Assembly (NCBI GenBank): GCA_900547745.1
Contig: URHT01000020.1
Location: 1 to 35,037 of the forward strand
DNA length: 35,037 nt
Direction of reading: 5' to 3'
DNA from: an uncultured Eubacteriales bacterium
GTDB taxonomy: Bacteria > Bacillota > Clostridia > Oscillospirales > Oscillospiraceae
Positions 23,240 through 30,096 of this stretch are shown piece after piece (position 1 is the stretch's first letter; every line of letters starts with the position of its first letter). The notes beneath the pieces were generated by a model. That model did not search any database, had not been told where the DNA came from, and saw nothing but the letters and a program-made list of their open reading frames with translations. The translations under genes and the position numbers were made by a program.

Positions 23240-23374
23240 ATGGAAAGGGCTTCTTGGCCGTTCGAAAATCGCACCGCTGTAACCAAAGAAGAACGCCTCC
23301 GGCAGCGCAAGAATTGGGCCGCCATAGACAAAGATAAGATGGCGCGGTGCCGGGGGCAAATGATAACTTTCTGA
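23240..23374 (+). CDS. 44-residue basic ORF upstream of the integrase
   Basis: An ATG frame (MERASWPFENRTAVTKEERL, ending CRGQMITF) with more than ten Lys/Arg residues and codon use like the integrase, ending 72 nt before the integrase start. No ribosome binding site is visible and an in-frame TAG lies two codons upstream. It may be the tail of a truncated protein or a small excisionase-position gene. I do not recognise the family. Confidence 0.3.
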   Translation: MERASWPFENRTAVTKEERLRQRKNWAAIDKDKMARCRGQMITF

Positions 23375-23446
23375 TAACAGTTCCGTTTTGGGATAGCTTT
23401 GTTCCCTTGATTACGGTATTGTTCGTTGGCAAAGGATGCTGATTTT

Positions 23447-24598
23447 ATGCCAAAGCGACGAGCAAACGGCGAGGGCAATATCCGAAAGCGAAAGGACGGA
23501 CGCTGGGAGGGCCGGTACACTGTCGGTCACGATCCGGAAACCGGAAAGGCCATCATCAAAAATGTCCTCGGCAAGATGCAAACGGAAGTAAAAGAAAAGC
23601 TGAAGAAAGCCATCGAGGAAAATGTCGGCATCGACTATGGGCGGGCCAAGAACTACACCGTGGGGAGTTGGCTTGAGATATGGATGGAAAACTACGCAAA
23701 AATCAAACTGCGCCCATCGACCTTCAAAACCTCGCAAGGCTTTCTGAAAAACCACATCAAGCCGCAGATCGGCAGCGTTCCACTGGCAGAATTGACTTCT
23801 CTGGACTTGCAGCGGTTCTACAAGCACCTGCTGGACGGCGGCCGGGTTGACCGCATCGAGGCCAAGAAAAAGCCGAAAGGGTTAGCACCGAAAACCGTGC
23901 GAAACATCCACCAAATGATCTGCTCGGCATACAACCTCGCCATCGAACAGTGTCTTGTCACGAAAAATCCAACGCAGGGCTGCGCCTTGCCGAAGGTGGA
24001 GCACAAGGAGATGAAAACGCTGACCGCCGACCAACTCAGCACCTTTTTCCGGGAGGCCAGGGACAGTGGCGTGTACGAGCTCTACTACCTCGACCTCGCT
24101 ACCGGGCTACGGCGGGGCGAACTGCTGGGACTGAAATGAACGGACGTTGACCTCGACCGTGGTGTGCTGAAAATCCGACGGGCCATCTCGCGGCAAAACG
24201 GCAAAGTGGTCGAGGCACCACTGAAAACGAAAAACGCTTATCGCACCCTGCCGCTGTCGGCAGATGCGATAAGCATTCTGAAAATGCAAAAATGCAAAGT
24301 CGGAAACAGCGAATGGGTATTCCCGTCACCCACCGGAAGCCCCATGTCACCGGACAGCGTCCTGCATATGCTCCAGCGGGTGCTGAAACGGGCTGGACTG
24401 CCACGGATACGCTTTCATGACTTCCGACACACCTTCGCGACGATGGCCCTGCAGAACGGCGTGGACGTCAAGACCGTCAGCAGTATGCTCGGCCACTACT
24501 CGGCGGGCTTCACGCTGGACACCTACGCCCACGTCACAACGGACGCCCAACTCAAAGCCGCCCAGACGATGGGCAATATCCTCTCCCGTGCTGTCTGA
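23447..24598 (+). pseudogene. Tyrosine-type site-specific integrase interrupted by one TGA
   Basis: The ATG at 23447 has AAAGGATG upstream. The frame runs 230 codons to TGA (24137-24139) and continues in the same frame to 24598, about 383 codons in all, the normal length. N-terminal arm-binding region (NGEGNIRKRKDGRWEGRYTV), SAM-like core-binding domain (about 68-175), catalytic domain with box I R222 (ATGLRRGELLGLK), then after the stop HDFRHTFAT, LGHYS and the tyrosine in TYAHVT. The interrupted position is normally Trp in LGLKWTDVD, so a single TGG-to-TGA change explains the break. Without readthrough it makes a catalytically dead 230-residue protein. It is presumably the enzyme that used the tRNA-Arg site. 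Confidence 0.9.
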
Positions 24599-24680
24599 TG
24601 CTTTCCGCTATCTGCTCCCGTTGGGGTCAGCGTTTGGGTCAGAAAAAAGCAGCATCCGAAAATGGCAACTTATAAAAAGC

Positions 24681-24716
24681 AAAAACCCTAGAAATCAGAT
24701 GATTTCGAGGATTTTT
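24681..24716 (+). terminator. Terminator of the integrase gene
   Basis: AAAAACCCTAGAAATCA and TGATTTCGAGGATTTTT form a 17-bp stem with two non-Watson-Crick positions and a 2-nt gap, ending in TTTTT. About 80 nt after the integrase stop. Confidence 0.75.
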
Positions 24717-24754
24717 GGCAAAGGGCTATAATTTTGATAGAAAGCGGTGGCCGT

Positions 24755-24806
24755 GGGGTGCACCGCCGAAAATCGCGGGGTGCATCTCACCGGTCGGTGG
24801 GGTGCA
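24755..24806 (+). repeat. Three GGGGTGCA direct repeats with exact 22-bp period
   Basis: GGGGTGCA occurs at 24755-24762, 24777-24784 and 24799-24806, with 14-bp spacers of different sequence. The 22-bp period puts all copies on one helix face. It lies in the 478-nt gap between the integrase and the HTH-PIN operon, about 150 bp upstream of that promoter. Candidates are integrase arm-binding sites or operator sites for a multimeric repressor. The rest of the gap (24807-24955) is AT-rich with nothing recognisable. Confidence 0.75.
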
Positions 24807-24955
24807 TTTTCTATTCTGTGATGCAAATTCAAAATGAATTGCAGTTTAGTAGCAGAATTATACCAATATTTAGGAAGGTGCCTGGGGATACAAGGCAGTG
24901 AGAAAATGTACAAATAATTTTAAAAAGTAAAAACTAAAATCATTTGTAAAAAATA

Positions 24956-24984
24956 TTGACATCACAAAAGTTTGCTGTTATAGT
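24956..24984 (+). promoter_or_regulatory. Consensus promoter of the PIN/kinase/vWA/PP2C operon
   Basis: TTGACA (24956-24961, perfect), 17-bp spacer, TATAGT (24979-24984). The expected leader is about 86 nt. It is the strongest sigma-A-type promoter in the accessory region. Confidence 0.88.
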
Positions 24985-25076
24985 AGTAATAGATTTAGAG
25001 TAATCGTTGGTTCAAGTGCATATGATACCTGTGCTTTATTTGGGAAACACAACGAATTTACGAAGGGAGCAGTAAG

Positions 25077-26048
25077 GTGATTGACTATCTTTGGGAAGCG
25101 CGTCAAGCTCTTATCGAGAACTTTCAAATCTCAATGAGAGCAATCCGCCTTCTGATGGGCTACAGTATAGTGGAGCTGGCAGAATATGTGGGTGTCACCC
25201 GCCAGACAATCAACAACCTAGAAACTGGTAAATCCAAGATGTCTGCCATGCAGTTTTTATCTCTTGCAGCTGTTGTGGACAACTACATCACAATAAACGG
25301 TGATATGTACCAAGCTATTGCAGCAATTCTGGATGGCAATGGAAAAAAAACGGCGAACCGCTATGACACCTCATTCAGCGGTTTCTCTTTACTCCGGCGG
25401 TGGTTTCTGCTTTTTGAAGGTACAGGAGCTGAGGTCATAGAAAACGATGGACGCTCACTGGATGCCGCCCAGATCCAGAAAATAGTGAGGGGCTATAAAA
25501 TCTTCCTCGATGACACTGTACTCCTCTCGGAAAAGGCGGAGGAATTCCTTTGCTTTTGGGTGGACTATCTGATTGCGGAAAATGGAAAACTAATCATCCC
25601 CCTCCGAGCAATTGAGCGAATCCAAGAGCGGACGCAGGATACCACCTACTCACAGCAAGCAGTCAAGGCCTTGCGACTGCTCAACTGGATGCAGCAAAAA
25701 AACTTGATGCAGATTCGGGGAGAAGAAAGTGATGCCAACCTCCATGACACAATTCTCTCCGTGTTCTTGAAGTTCCGTGGAACACATCGTCTTTGCCTGA
25801 TTACGCAGGAAGAAACATTTGCAGCTGAAGTTTTGCGGCTAAACAAGGCAAGTGACCGGGGCGGTTTCAACATTGCTGCCGGATATATTAACGGCGATGG
25901 AAAACTCGTTATGTACTCCGCTAGTAGCGAAAGTTTTTCCTTAAGTGAATCTGTGACCCCCGACACATGGTCAGAAATTGCCTCACATGAACCAGATGCG
26001 CTTTTGGAAACCGACCAAGGTAATTTGACATCTTGGGAATATCTGTAG
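25077..26048 (+). CDS. HTH (XRE)-PIN domain protein, first gene of the TerY-like operon
   Basis: A 323-residue protein starting at a GTG (25077-25079) with GGGAG 8 nt upstream. Residues about 17-72 form a Cro/CI-type helix-turn-helix (LMGYSIVELAEYVGVTRQTI, NNLETGKSKMSAMQFL). Residues about 138-265 are PIN-like: KIFLDDTVLLSEKAEEF with D145, IIPLRAIERI with E180, NLHDTI with D224 and LCLITQEETF with E245 where most PIN domains have Asp. The same segment order occurs in the next protein, so the two PIN domains are related. PIN domains are Mg2+/Mn2+-dependent RNases. The HTH makes it a probable autoregulator of the operon; the altered fourth acid may weaken cleavage, giving a regulatory rather than an active PIN. 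Both points are inference. Confidence 0.82.
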   Translation: MIDYLWEARQALIENFQISMRAIRLLMGYSIVELAEYVGVTRQTINNLETGKSKMSAMQFLSLAAVVDNYITINGDMYQAIAAILDGNGKKTANRYDTSFSGFSLLRRWFLLFEGTGAEVIENDGRSLDAAQIQKIVRGYKIFLDDTVLLSEKAEEFLCFWVDYLIAENGKLIIPLRAIERIQERTQDTTYSQQAVKALRLLNWMQQKNLMQIRGEESDANLHDTILSVFLKFRGTHRLCLITQEETFAAEVLRLNKASDRGGFNIAAGYINGDGKLVMYSASSESFSLSESVTPDTWSEIASHEPDALLETDQGNLTSWEYL

Positions 26049-26068
26049 AAGGAAAGGAAGCGAGAGAT

Positions 26069-28447
26069 ATGCCGAACTCCGAAGATAGATCTGCAGCTTT
26101 TCTGGAAGCAAGTGTAAAGGCCTTCAAAATTTTTATTGATACATGTAGCCTCTTATCTGAACAAGCAGATATATTTTGGTCGCACATTGTTCCTATACTC
26201 CAGCGCGAGGAAAAATCGATCATCGTCCCGTTCCGAGTTTATGAGGAGGTGAAGAAATTCGCAGAAAACCCTGTTCTTTGTGTGCAAAAAGGAAATCCCA
26301 CCCTAAATCACCGTGCGAAAGCTGCGCTCAATAACATTGACAAACTGCGGAAGGCCGGTGTAGTTGCGATTTTTGGGGACAAGCACGACAACTTTGCAGA
26401 CAACGTTTTCCAGACAGTATTTACCCAGTTTCGGTTGAAATACAATCTCATGCTAATTACGCAGGATTACAACCTCGCAAGTGATATCATCGCAATAGGA
26501 AAAAGTAAGTCTGTCAATACGACAAACCGTATTCTCGTTGAGCGGATTAACAAATACGGATATCTTAGCGTTTTCCGTTTTGACGAACAGCGATTCCCCA
26601 CAAGTCAGCATCCCAACCCCCCGCACATTTCAGAGGAGCGACCTCGGATTCCAGACGATGAGTGCTTTGCCTTTGCAACTTCGGTTCGGAGCGTGAGTGG
26701 CAAGCTGACCATCTCCTCCATTCCCGGCGAAGGAGCCAATCTAACCGCTGAACGGAATGGAAAGCGAGAAACGGTCAGACTGGTTAAGGCAGGACCATCA
26801 GGCGGGGAAGGTACGATCTATACGACCAGCTTTCCCGGCATCGTTGCGAAGATCTACAAGCCAGAAAGACTTGACAAAGCGAAGTTCGAAAAGCTGAGTC
26901 TGATGATGACGAAATCCATCAACTGTGACGGCGTCTGTTTCCCTCTTGCGCTCTTGTACAACCAGCGAAACGAGTTCGTTGGTTATCTGATGAAACAGGC
27001 GTGTGGAAAGGAATTGCAACGCTGTGTGTTTATCCCTCAACTTTTAAAAAAGACCTTTCCAAACTGGACCAAGATTGACACGGTCACACTTTGTGTCACA
27101 ATTTTGAAAAAACTGAAATACCTCCACGAGCGGAATATTATCTTGGGAGACATCAACCCAAATAACATTCTCGTTGTATCCCCAACGGAAGTGTACTTTG
27201 TTGACACCGACAGCTACCAGATTGAGGGTTTTCCCTGCCCTGTTGGTACCATTAACTATACCGCACCGGAAATTCAGCGCAAGGAGTACTCCTCATTTTT
27301 ACGTACGCTGGGGAACGAGCGTTTCGCCGTTGCCACACTATTGTTCATGATTATGTTGCCTGGAAAGCCCCCCTACTCCCTCCAGGGTGGAGAAAACCAG
27401 ATTGACAACATTATCAACGGCGACTTCGCCTATGCGTCAGGTAGTCGGAGTACCGGGAAGGCCCCAGAGGGAATGTGGCGCTTCTGTTGGAGCCATCTCC
27501 CGCGCTACCTAAAGGATGACTTTTATGAGACTTTCCGCAAGGGTGGCGAACACAGCACGGAGAATACCCGCTACAGCACCGGCGATTGGCTAAAGAAATT
27601 TGAGTATTATTTGGAGTTATTAACAAGCGGAAAGCTGGCTAAGCAGGATTCTATGTCGATGGACATTTTTCCCTCGCGGCTGAAAAAGAATCCAAAAGCC
27701 ACTTACATTCGCTGCCGGATTTGCGGCAATGAGGTGGATGAGGATAGGGCGGAGCAGGGAATTTGCCAGGACTGTCTAAAGAAGGGGGATATCTATCATT
27801 GTGCCAGATGCGGGTGCGAGATGGTACATACCAATTATCAAAAGTACATCAAGCACTCTCCCAGATATGAGATATGTAAAGATTGTTTAAATAAAAGAAA
27901 TATGGTTTACACAACGATCCGTTGCTCAGAGTGCGGCAGGAGCTTTGAAATCACCAACGGGGAAAAGGAGTTTTTTGACAAAAAGGGTTTCCAACTGCCA
28001 AAAAAGTGCAAGAATTGTCGTGGACAGAGAACCTATACCCAAACTTCTGGATATTCCTCTGGCAGGACCTCTGATTCTCATTCGAGTAGTTCTTCTTCAT
28101 CCGGGGGGAGCGGAAATGGTTGGTGCTTTATCACTACAGCAGCCTGCGAATACTTTGGTAAACCGGATGACTGCTATGAACTCACGATGCTGCGCCAGTT
28201 TCGGGATGGTTGGCTTGCAGTACAGCCTGGCGGTGAGGCATTGATCAGGGAGTATTACCGAATCGCGCCATCTATTGTGGAGGCGTTGAATGCCTCCGAG
28301 CAACGAGATACCATTTACCAGGATATCTGGAATCACTATATTATGCCATGTGTCTGGCTGATTGAGCAAAACGCCTATGAACCCTGTCGCGAACTCTACG
28401 AGAAGATGGTCCAGGATATTAAACAAACTGTACTAAAGGAGTGTTGA
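26069..28447 (+). CDS. PIN - Ser/Thr protein kinase - zinc ribbons - CFI-box fusion protein
   Basis: A 792-residue multidomain protein; ATG at 26069 with GGAAAGGAAG upstream, 20 nt after the previous stop. Residues 18-160: PIN domain with D24 (KIFIDTCSLL), E60, D111 (HDNFADNVF) and D133 (LMLITQDYNLASD), all acids kept. Residues about 235-515: protein kinase with Gly-rich GPSGGEGTIY (242-251), Lys261 (VAKIYKP), catalytic loop ILGDINPNNIL (D361, N366), metal-binding VDTDSY (D379/D381, no classical DFG) and TAPE (398-401). Residues 549-650: cysteine pairs 549/552, 566/569, 578/581, 603/606, 619/622, 647/650, three zinc ribbons. Then a Ser/Gly linker (661-684) and a CFI-box domain (WCFITTAACEYFG). 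Kinases with zinc ribbons occur in TerY triads; the fused PIN is unusual. Ends 2 nt before the first vWA gene. Confidence 0.85.
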   Translation: MPNSEDRSAAFLEASVKAFKIFIDTCSLLSEQADIFWSHIVPILQREEKSIIVPFRVYEEVKKFAENPVLCVQKGNPTLNHRAKAALNNIDKLRKAGVVAIFGDKHDNFADNVFQTVFTQFRLKYNLMLITQDYNLASDIIAIGKSKSVNTTNRILVERINKYGYLSVFRFDEQRFPTSQHPNPPHISEERPRIPDDECFAFATSVRSVSGKLTISSIPGEGANLTAERNGKRETVRLVKAGPSGGEGTIYTTSFPGIVAKIYKPERLDKAKFEKLSLMMTKSINCDGVCFPLALLYNQRNEFVGYLMKQACGKELQRCVFIPQLLKKTFPNWTKIDTVTLCVTILKKLKYLHERNIILGDINPNNILVVSPTEVYFVDTDSYQIEGFPCPVGTINYTAPEIQRKEYSSFLRTLGNERFAVATLLFMIMLPGKPPYSLQGGENQIDNIINGDFAYASGSRSTGKAPEGMWRFCWSHLPRYLKDDFYETFRKGGEHSTENTRYSTGDWLKKFEYYLELLTSGKLAKQDSMSMDIFPSRLKKNPKATYIRCRICGNEVDEDRAEQGICQDCLKKGDIYHCARCGCEMVHTNYQKYIKHSPRYEICKDCLNKRNMVYTTIRCSECGRSFEITNGEKEFFDKKGFQLPKKCKNCRGQRTYTQTSGYSSGRTSDSHSSSSSSSGGSGNGWCFITTAACEYFGKPDDCYELTMLRQFRDGWLAVQPGGEALIREYYRIAPSIVEALNASEQRDTIYQDIWNHYIMPCVWLIEQNAYEPCRELYEKMVQDIKQTVLKEC

Positions 28448-28449
28448 AC

Positions 28450-29136
28450 ATGAATAACGACTTACTTCGCATGGAAGACCTTGTAAACAATCCGACTGCC
28501 CGAGTCCCTGTTTGCCTGTGTCTTGACGTGAGTGGCTCCATGGACGGAGAGCCGATTAGGGAACTGAATGATGGCGTCCGTATGTTCTATGATGCGATCC
28601 GGGAAGATGAAACCGCATTGTATGCCGCTGAGGTCTGCATCATCACATTTGGCCGTAATGGTGCCAAATGTATTACTGACTTTGCCAGTATAGAACTCCA
28701 GCCGGATGCCCCTGTGTTGAATGCCGGTGGCATGACGCCCATGGGAGAGGCTGTCAATCTGGGACTTGATCTGCTTGAGAAGCGAAAGAACGAATACAAG
28801 AGCAAGGGCGTGGACTATTATCAGCCTTGGCTGGTTCTGATGACCGATGGTGTACCCAACGGCAATCCCGGCGAACTCTCCCGTGCAATCAGCAGGACGG
28901 TGGAAATGGCCAATAACAGGAAGCTGTCTATTTTCCCAATTGGAATTGGCGAGGATGCCGATATGGATGTACTGGCACGGTTTTCACCGAAGCGCGGCCC
29001 GTTGAAGTTGCAGGGACTGAAGTTTCGCCAATTCTTCGAGTGGCTCAGTCAGAGCGTTTCTAGAACATCCCAGTCCATTCCTGGAGAAAGCGTCCCGCTG
29101 GATGTGGATGGTATCCAGGGATGGGCTGAACTATGA
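28450..29136 (+). CDS. TerY-like von Willebrand factor A domain protein (vWA 1)
   Basis: A 228-residue cytoplasmic vWA protein. ATG at 28450 with AAAGGAG 8 nt upstream. The complete metal-ion-dependent adhesion site is present: D26-x-S28-x-S30 (LDVSGSM), T96 (GGMTPMGEAV) and D133 (LMTDGVPNG). It matches TerY of tellurite-resistance and stress systems. N-terminal LVNNPTARVPVCLCLD is nearly identical to vWA 2. No signal peptide or membrane segment. MIDAS proteins bind a partner through a divalent metal, so it probably scaffolds the kinase and phosphatase. Its TGA overlaps the start of a 42-codon frame (ATGA). Confidence 0.9.
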   Translation: MNNDLLRMEDLVNNPTARVPVCLCLDVSGSMDGEPIRELNDGVRMFYDAIREDETALYAAEVCIITFGRNGAKCITDFASIELQPDAPVLNAGGMTPMGEAVNLGLDLLEKRKNEYKSKGVDYYQPWLVLMTDGVPNGNPGELSRAISRTVEMANNRKLSIFPIGIGEDADMDVLARFSPKRGPLKLQGLKFRQFFEWLSQSVSRTSQSIPGESVPLDVDGIQGWAEL

Positions 29137-29261
29137 ATCGTATTGGTAGAGACCTTCACGGTAGGATATCCGGAGATTATCTGAATTTTGAGGATGCGGA
29201 ATTCAGCGGCAGAAAGCTCAAGCTGGACTGCATTATATATAGAGGAGTGGCCACAAAATGA
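29133..29261 (+). CDS. 42-residue small ORF nested by ATGA overlaps between the two vWA genes
   Basis: The ATG at 29133-29135 overlaps the vWA 1 stop (ATGA), and its own TGA at 29259-29261 overlaps the vWA 2 start (ATGA). The frame therefore exactly fills the space between the two genes, the pattern of three translationally coupled genes. The product starts MNRIGRDLHGRISGDYLNFE and ends LKLDCIIYRGVATK; it is mixed-charge, soluble and of no family I recognise. The vWA 2 ribosome binding site (AGAGGAG) lies inside it. It might instead be a 5' piece of a lost gene, but the double overlap is hard to explain by chance. Translation is not proven. Confidence 0.55.
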   Translation: MNRIGRDLHGRISGDYLNFEDAEFSGRKLKLDCIIYRGVATK

Positions 29262-30025
29262 ACGATTTACTCAGATTACAAGATCTTGTCAACAATCCGA
29301 CTGCACGTGTCCCCGTGTGTCTCTGCCTTGACACCAGCGGCTCCATGGGGAGAGTCGTTGGTGGAGACATACAGGAAACCGGAGAGCAGGTTTTCAAGGA
29401 CGGTCAGATGTGGAATGTTGTGACAGGGGGAGTCTCGGCGATTGATGAACTGACTGAGGGCGTAAAGGCATTTTATGAGGAGTTGCGCAACGATGAGGTA
29501 GCACAGTATTCTGCAGAGGTTTGCATCGTAACTTTTGGCGGCTCCTCTCCTCAACTCATTATGGATTTTGCCAACATTGACCGACAGCCGGAGTTGCCGC
29601 AGTTAGTCGCTGACGGAGATACCCCAATGGGTGAGGCCGTTAATCTAGCGCTGGACTGTCTTGAAGGACGGAAACGGGAGTACCAAGAGAAAGGTGTGGA
29701 TTACTACCAGCCATGGCTTGTTCTGATGACTGATGGTGCTCCGGAGGGGTCAAATCCAGCTGAACTTGACCGTGCAATTCAAAGGACAGTCGATATGGTC
29801 AACTCTAAAAAACTGACTATTTTCCCAATTGGCATCGGAGATGAGGCGGACATGGATACTCTGGCCCGTTTCTCTCCGCAGAGAACACCGTTGCGTCTAA
29901 AAGGAATGCGCTTCAGAGAGTTTTTTCAGTGGCTCAGCCAGAGCGTTTCCCGCACATCGATGTCCATGCCGGGAGAAAAAATTAAGCTGGATACCGAAGG
30001 GATTAAGGGTTGGGGCGAACTTTAA
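29258..30025 (+). CDS. TerY-like von Willebrand factor A domain protein (vWA 2)
   Basis: A 255-residue paralogue of the preceding vWA protein. MIDAS residues D25, S27 and S29 (LDTSGSMG), T122 (DGDTPMGEAV) and D159 (LMTDGAPEG) are intact. Compared with vWA 1 it has an insertion of about 27 residues right after the first motif (31-60, containing GDIQETGEQVFKDGQMW), which would sit beside the metal site and could change partner choice. The C-terminal halves are highly similar (FREFFQWLSQSVSRTS against FRQFFEWLSQSVSRTS). Tandem vWA genes of different length are common in TerY triads and suggest a heterodimer. Confidence 0.9.
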   Translation: MNDLLRLQDLVNNPTARVPVCLCLDTSGSMGRVVGGDIQETGEQVFKDGQMWNVVTGGVSAIDELTEGVKAFYEELRNDEVAQYSAEVCIVTFGGSSPQLIMDFANIDRQPELPQLVADGDTPMGEAVNLALDCLEGRKREYQEKGVDYYQPWLVLMTDGAPEGSNPAELDRAIQRTVDMVNSKKLTIFPIGIGDEADMDTLARFSPQRTPLRLKGMRFREFFQWLSQSVSRTSMSMPGEKIKLDTEGIKGWGEL

Positions 30026-30031
30026 CACCAT

Positions 30032-30067
30032 ACCCCCCGAATGGTCATTAGGATCCATTCGGGGGGT
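30032..30067 (+). promoter_or_regulatory. Hairpin between vWA 2 and the PP2C gene
   Basis: A perfect 13-bp stem (ACCCCCCGAATGG and complement) with a 10-nt loop begins 6 nt after the vWA 2 stop. No T-run follows, and the PP2C start is 29 nt downstream. It may set the phosphatase level lower than the upstream genes by partial termination or mRNA protection. Confidence 0.75.
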
Positions 30068-30096
30068 GGCTAGGAGTTATTAGGAGATGTCATATC

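Noticed and set aside
24755..24806. GGGGTGCA repeats as a mini CRISPR array
   Set aside because: The repeats are only 8 bp and the spacers 14 bp, with no cas genes; a protein-binding site is more likely.
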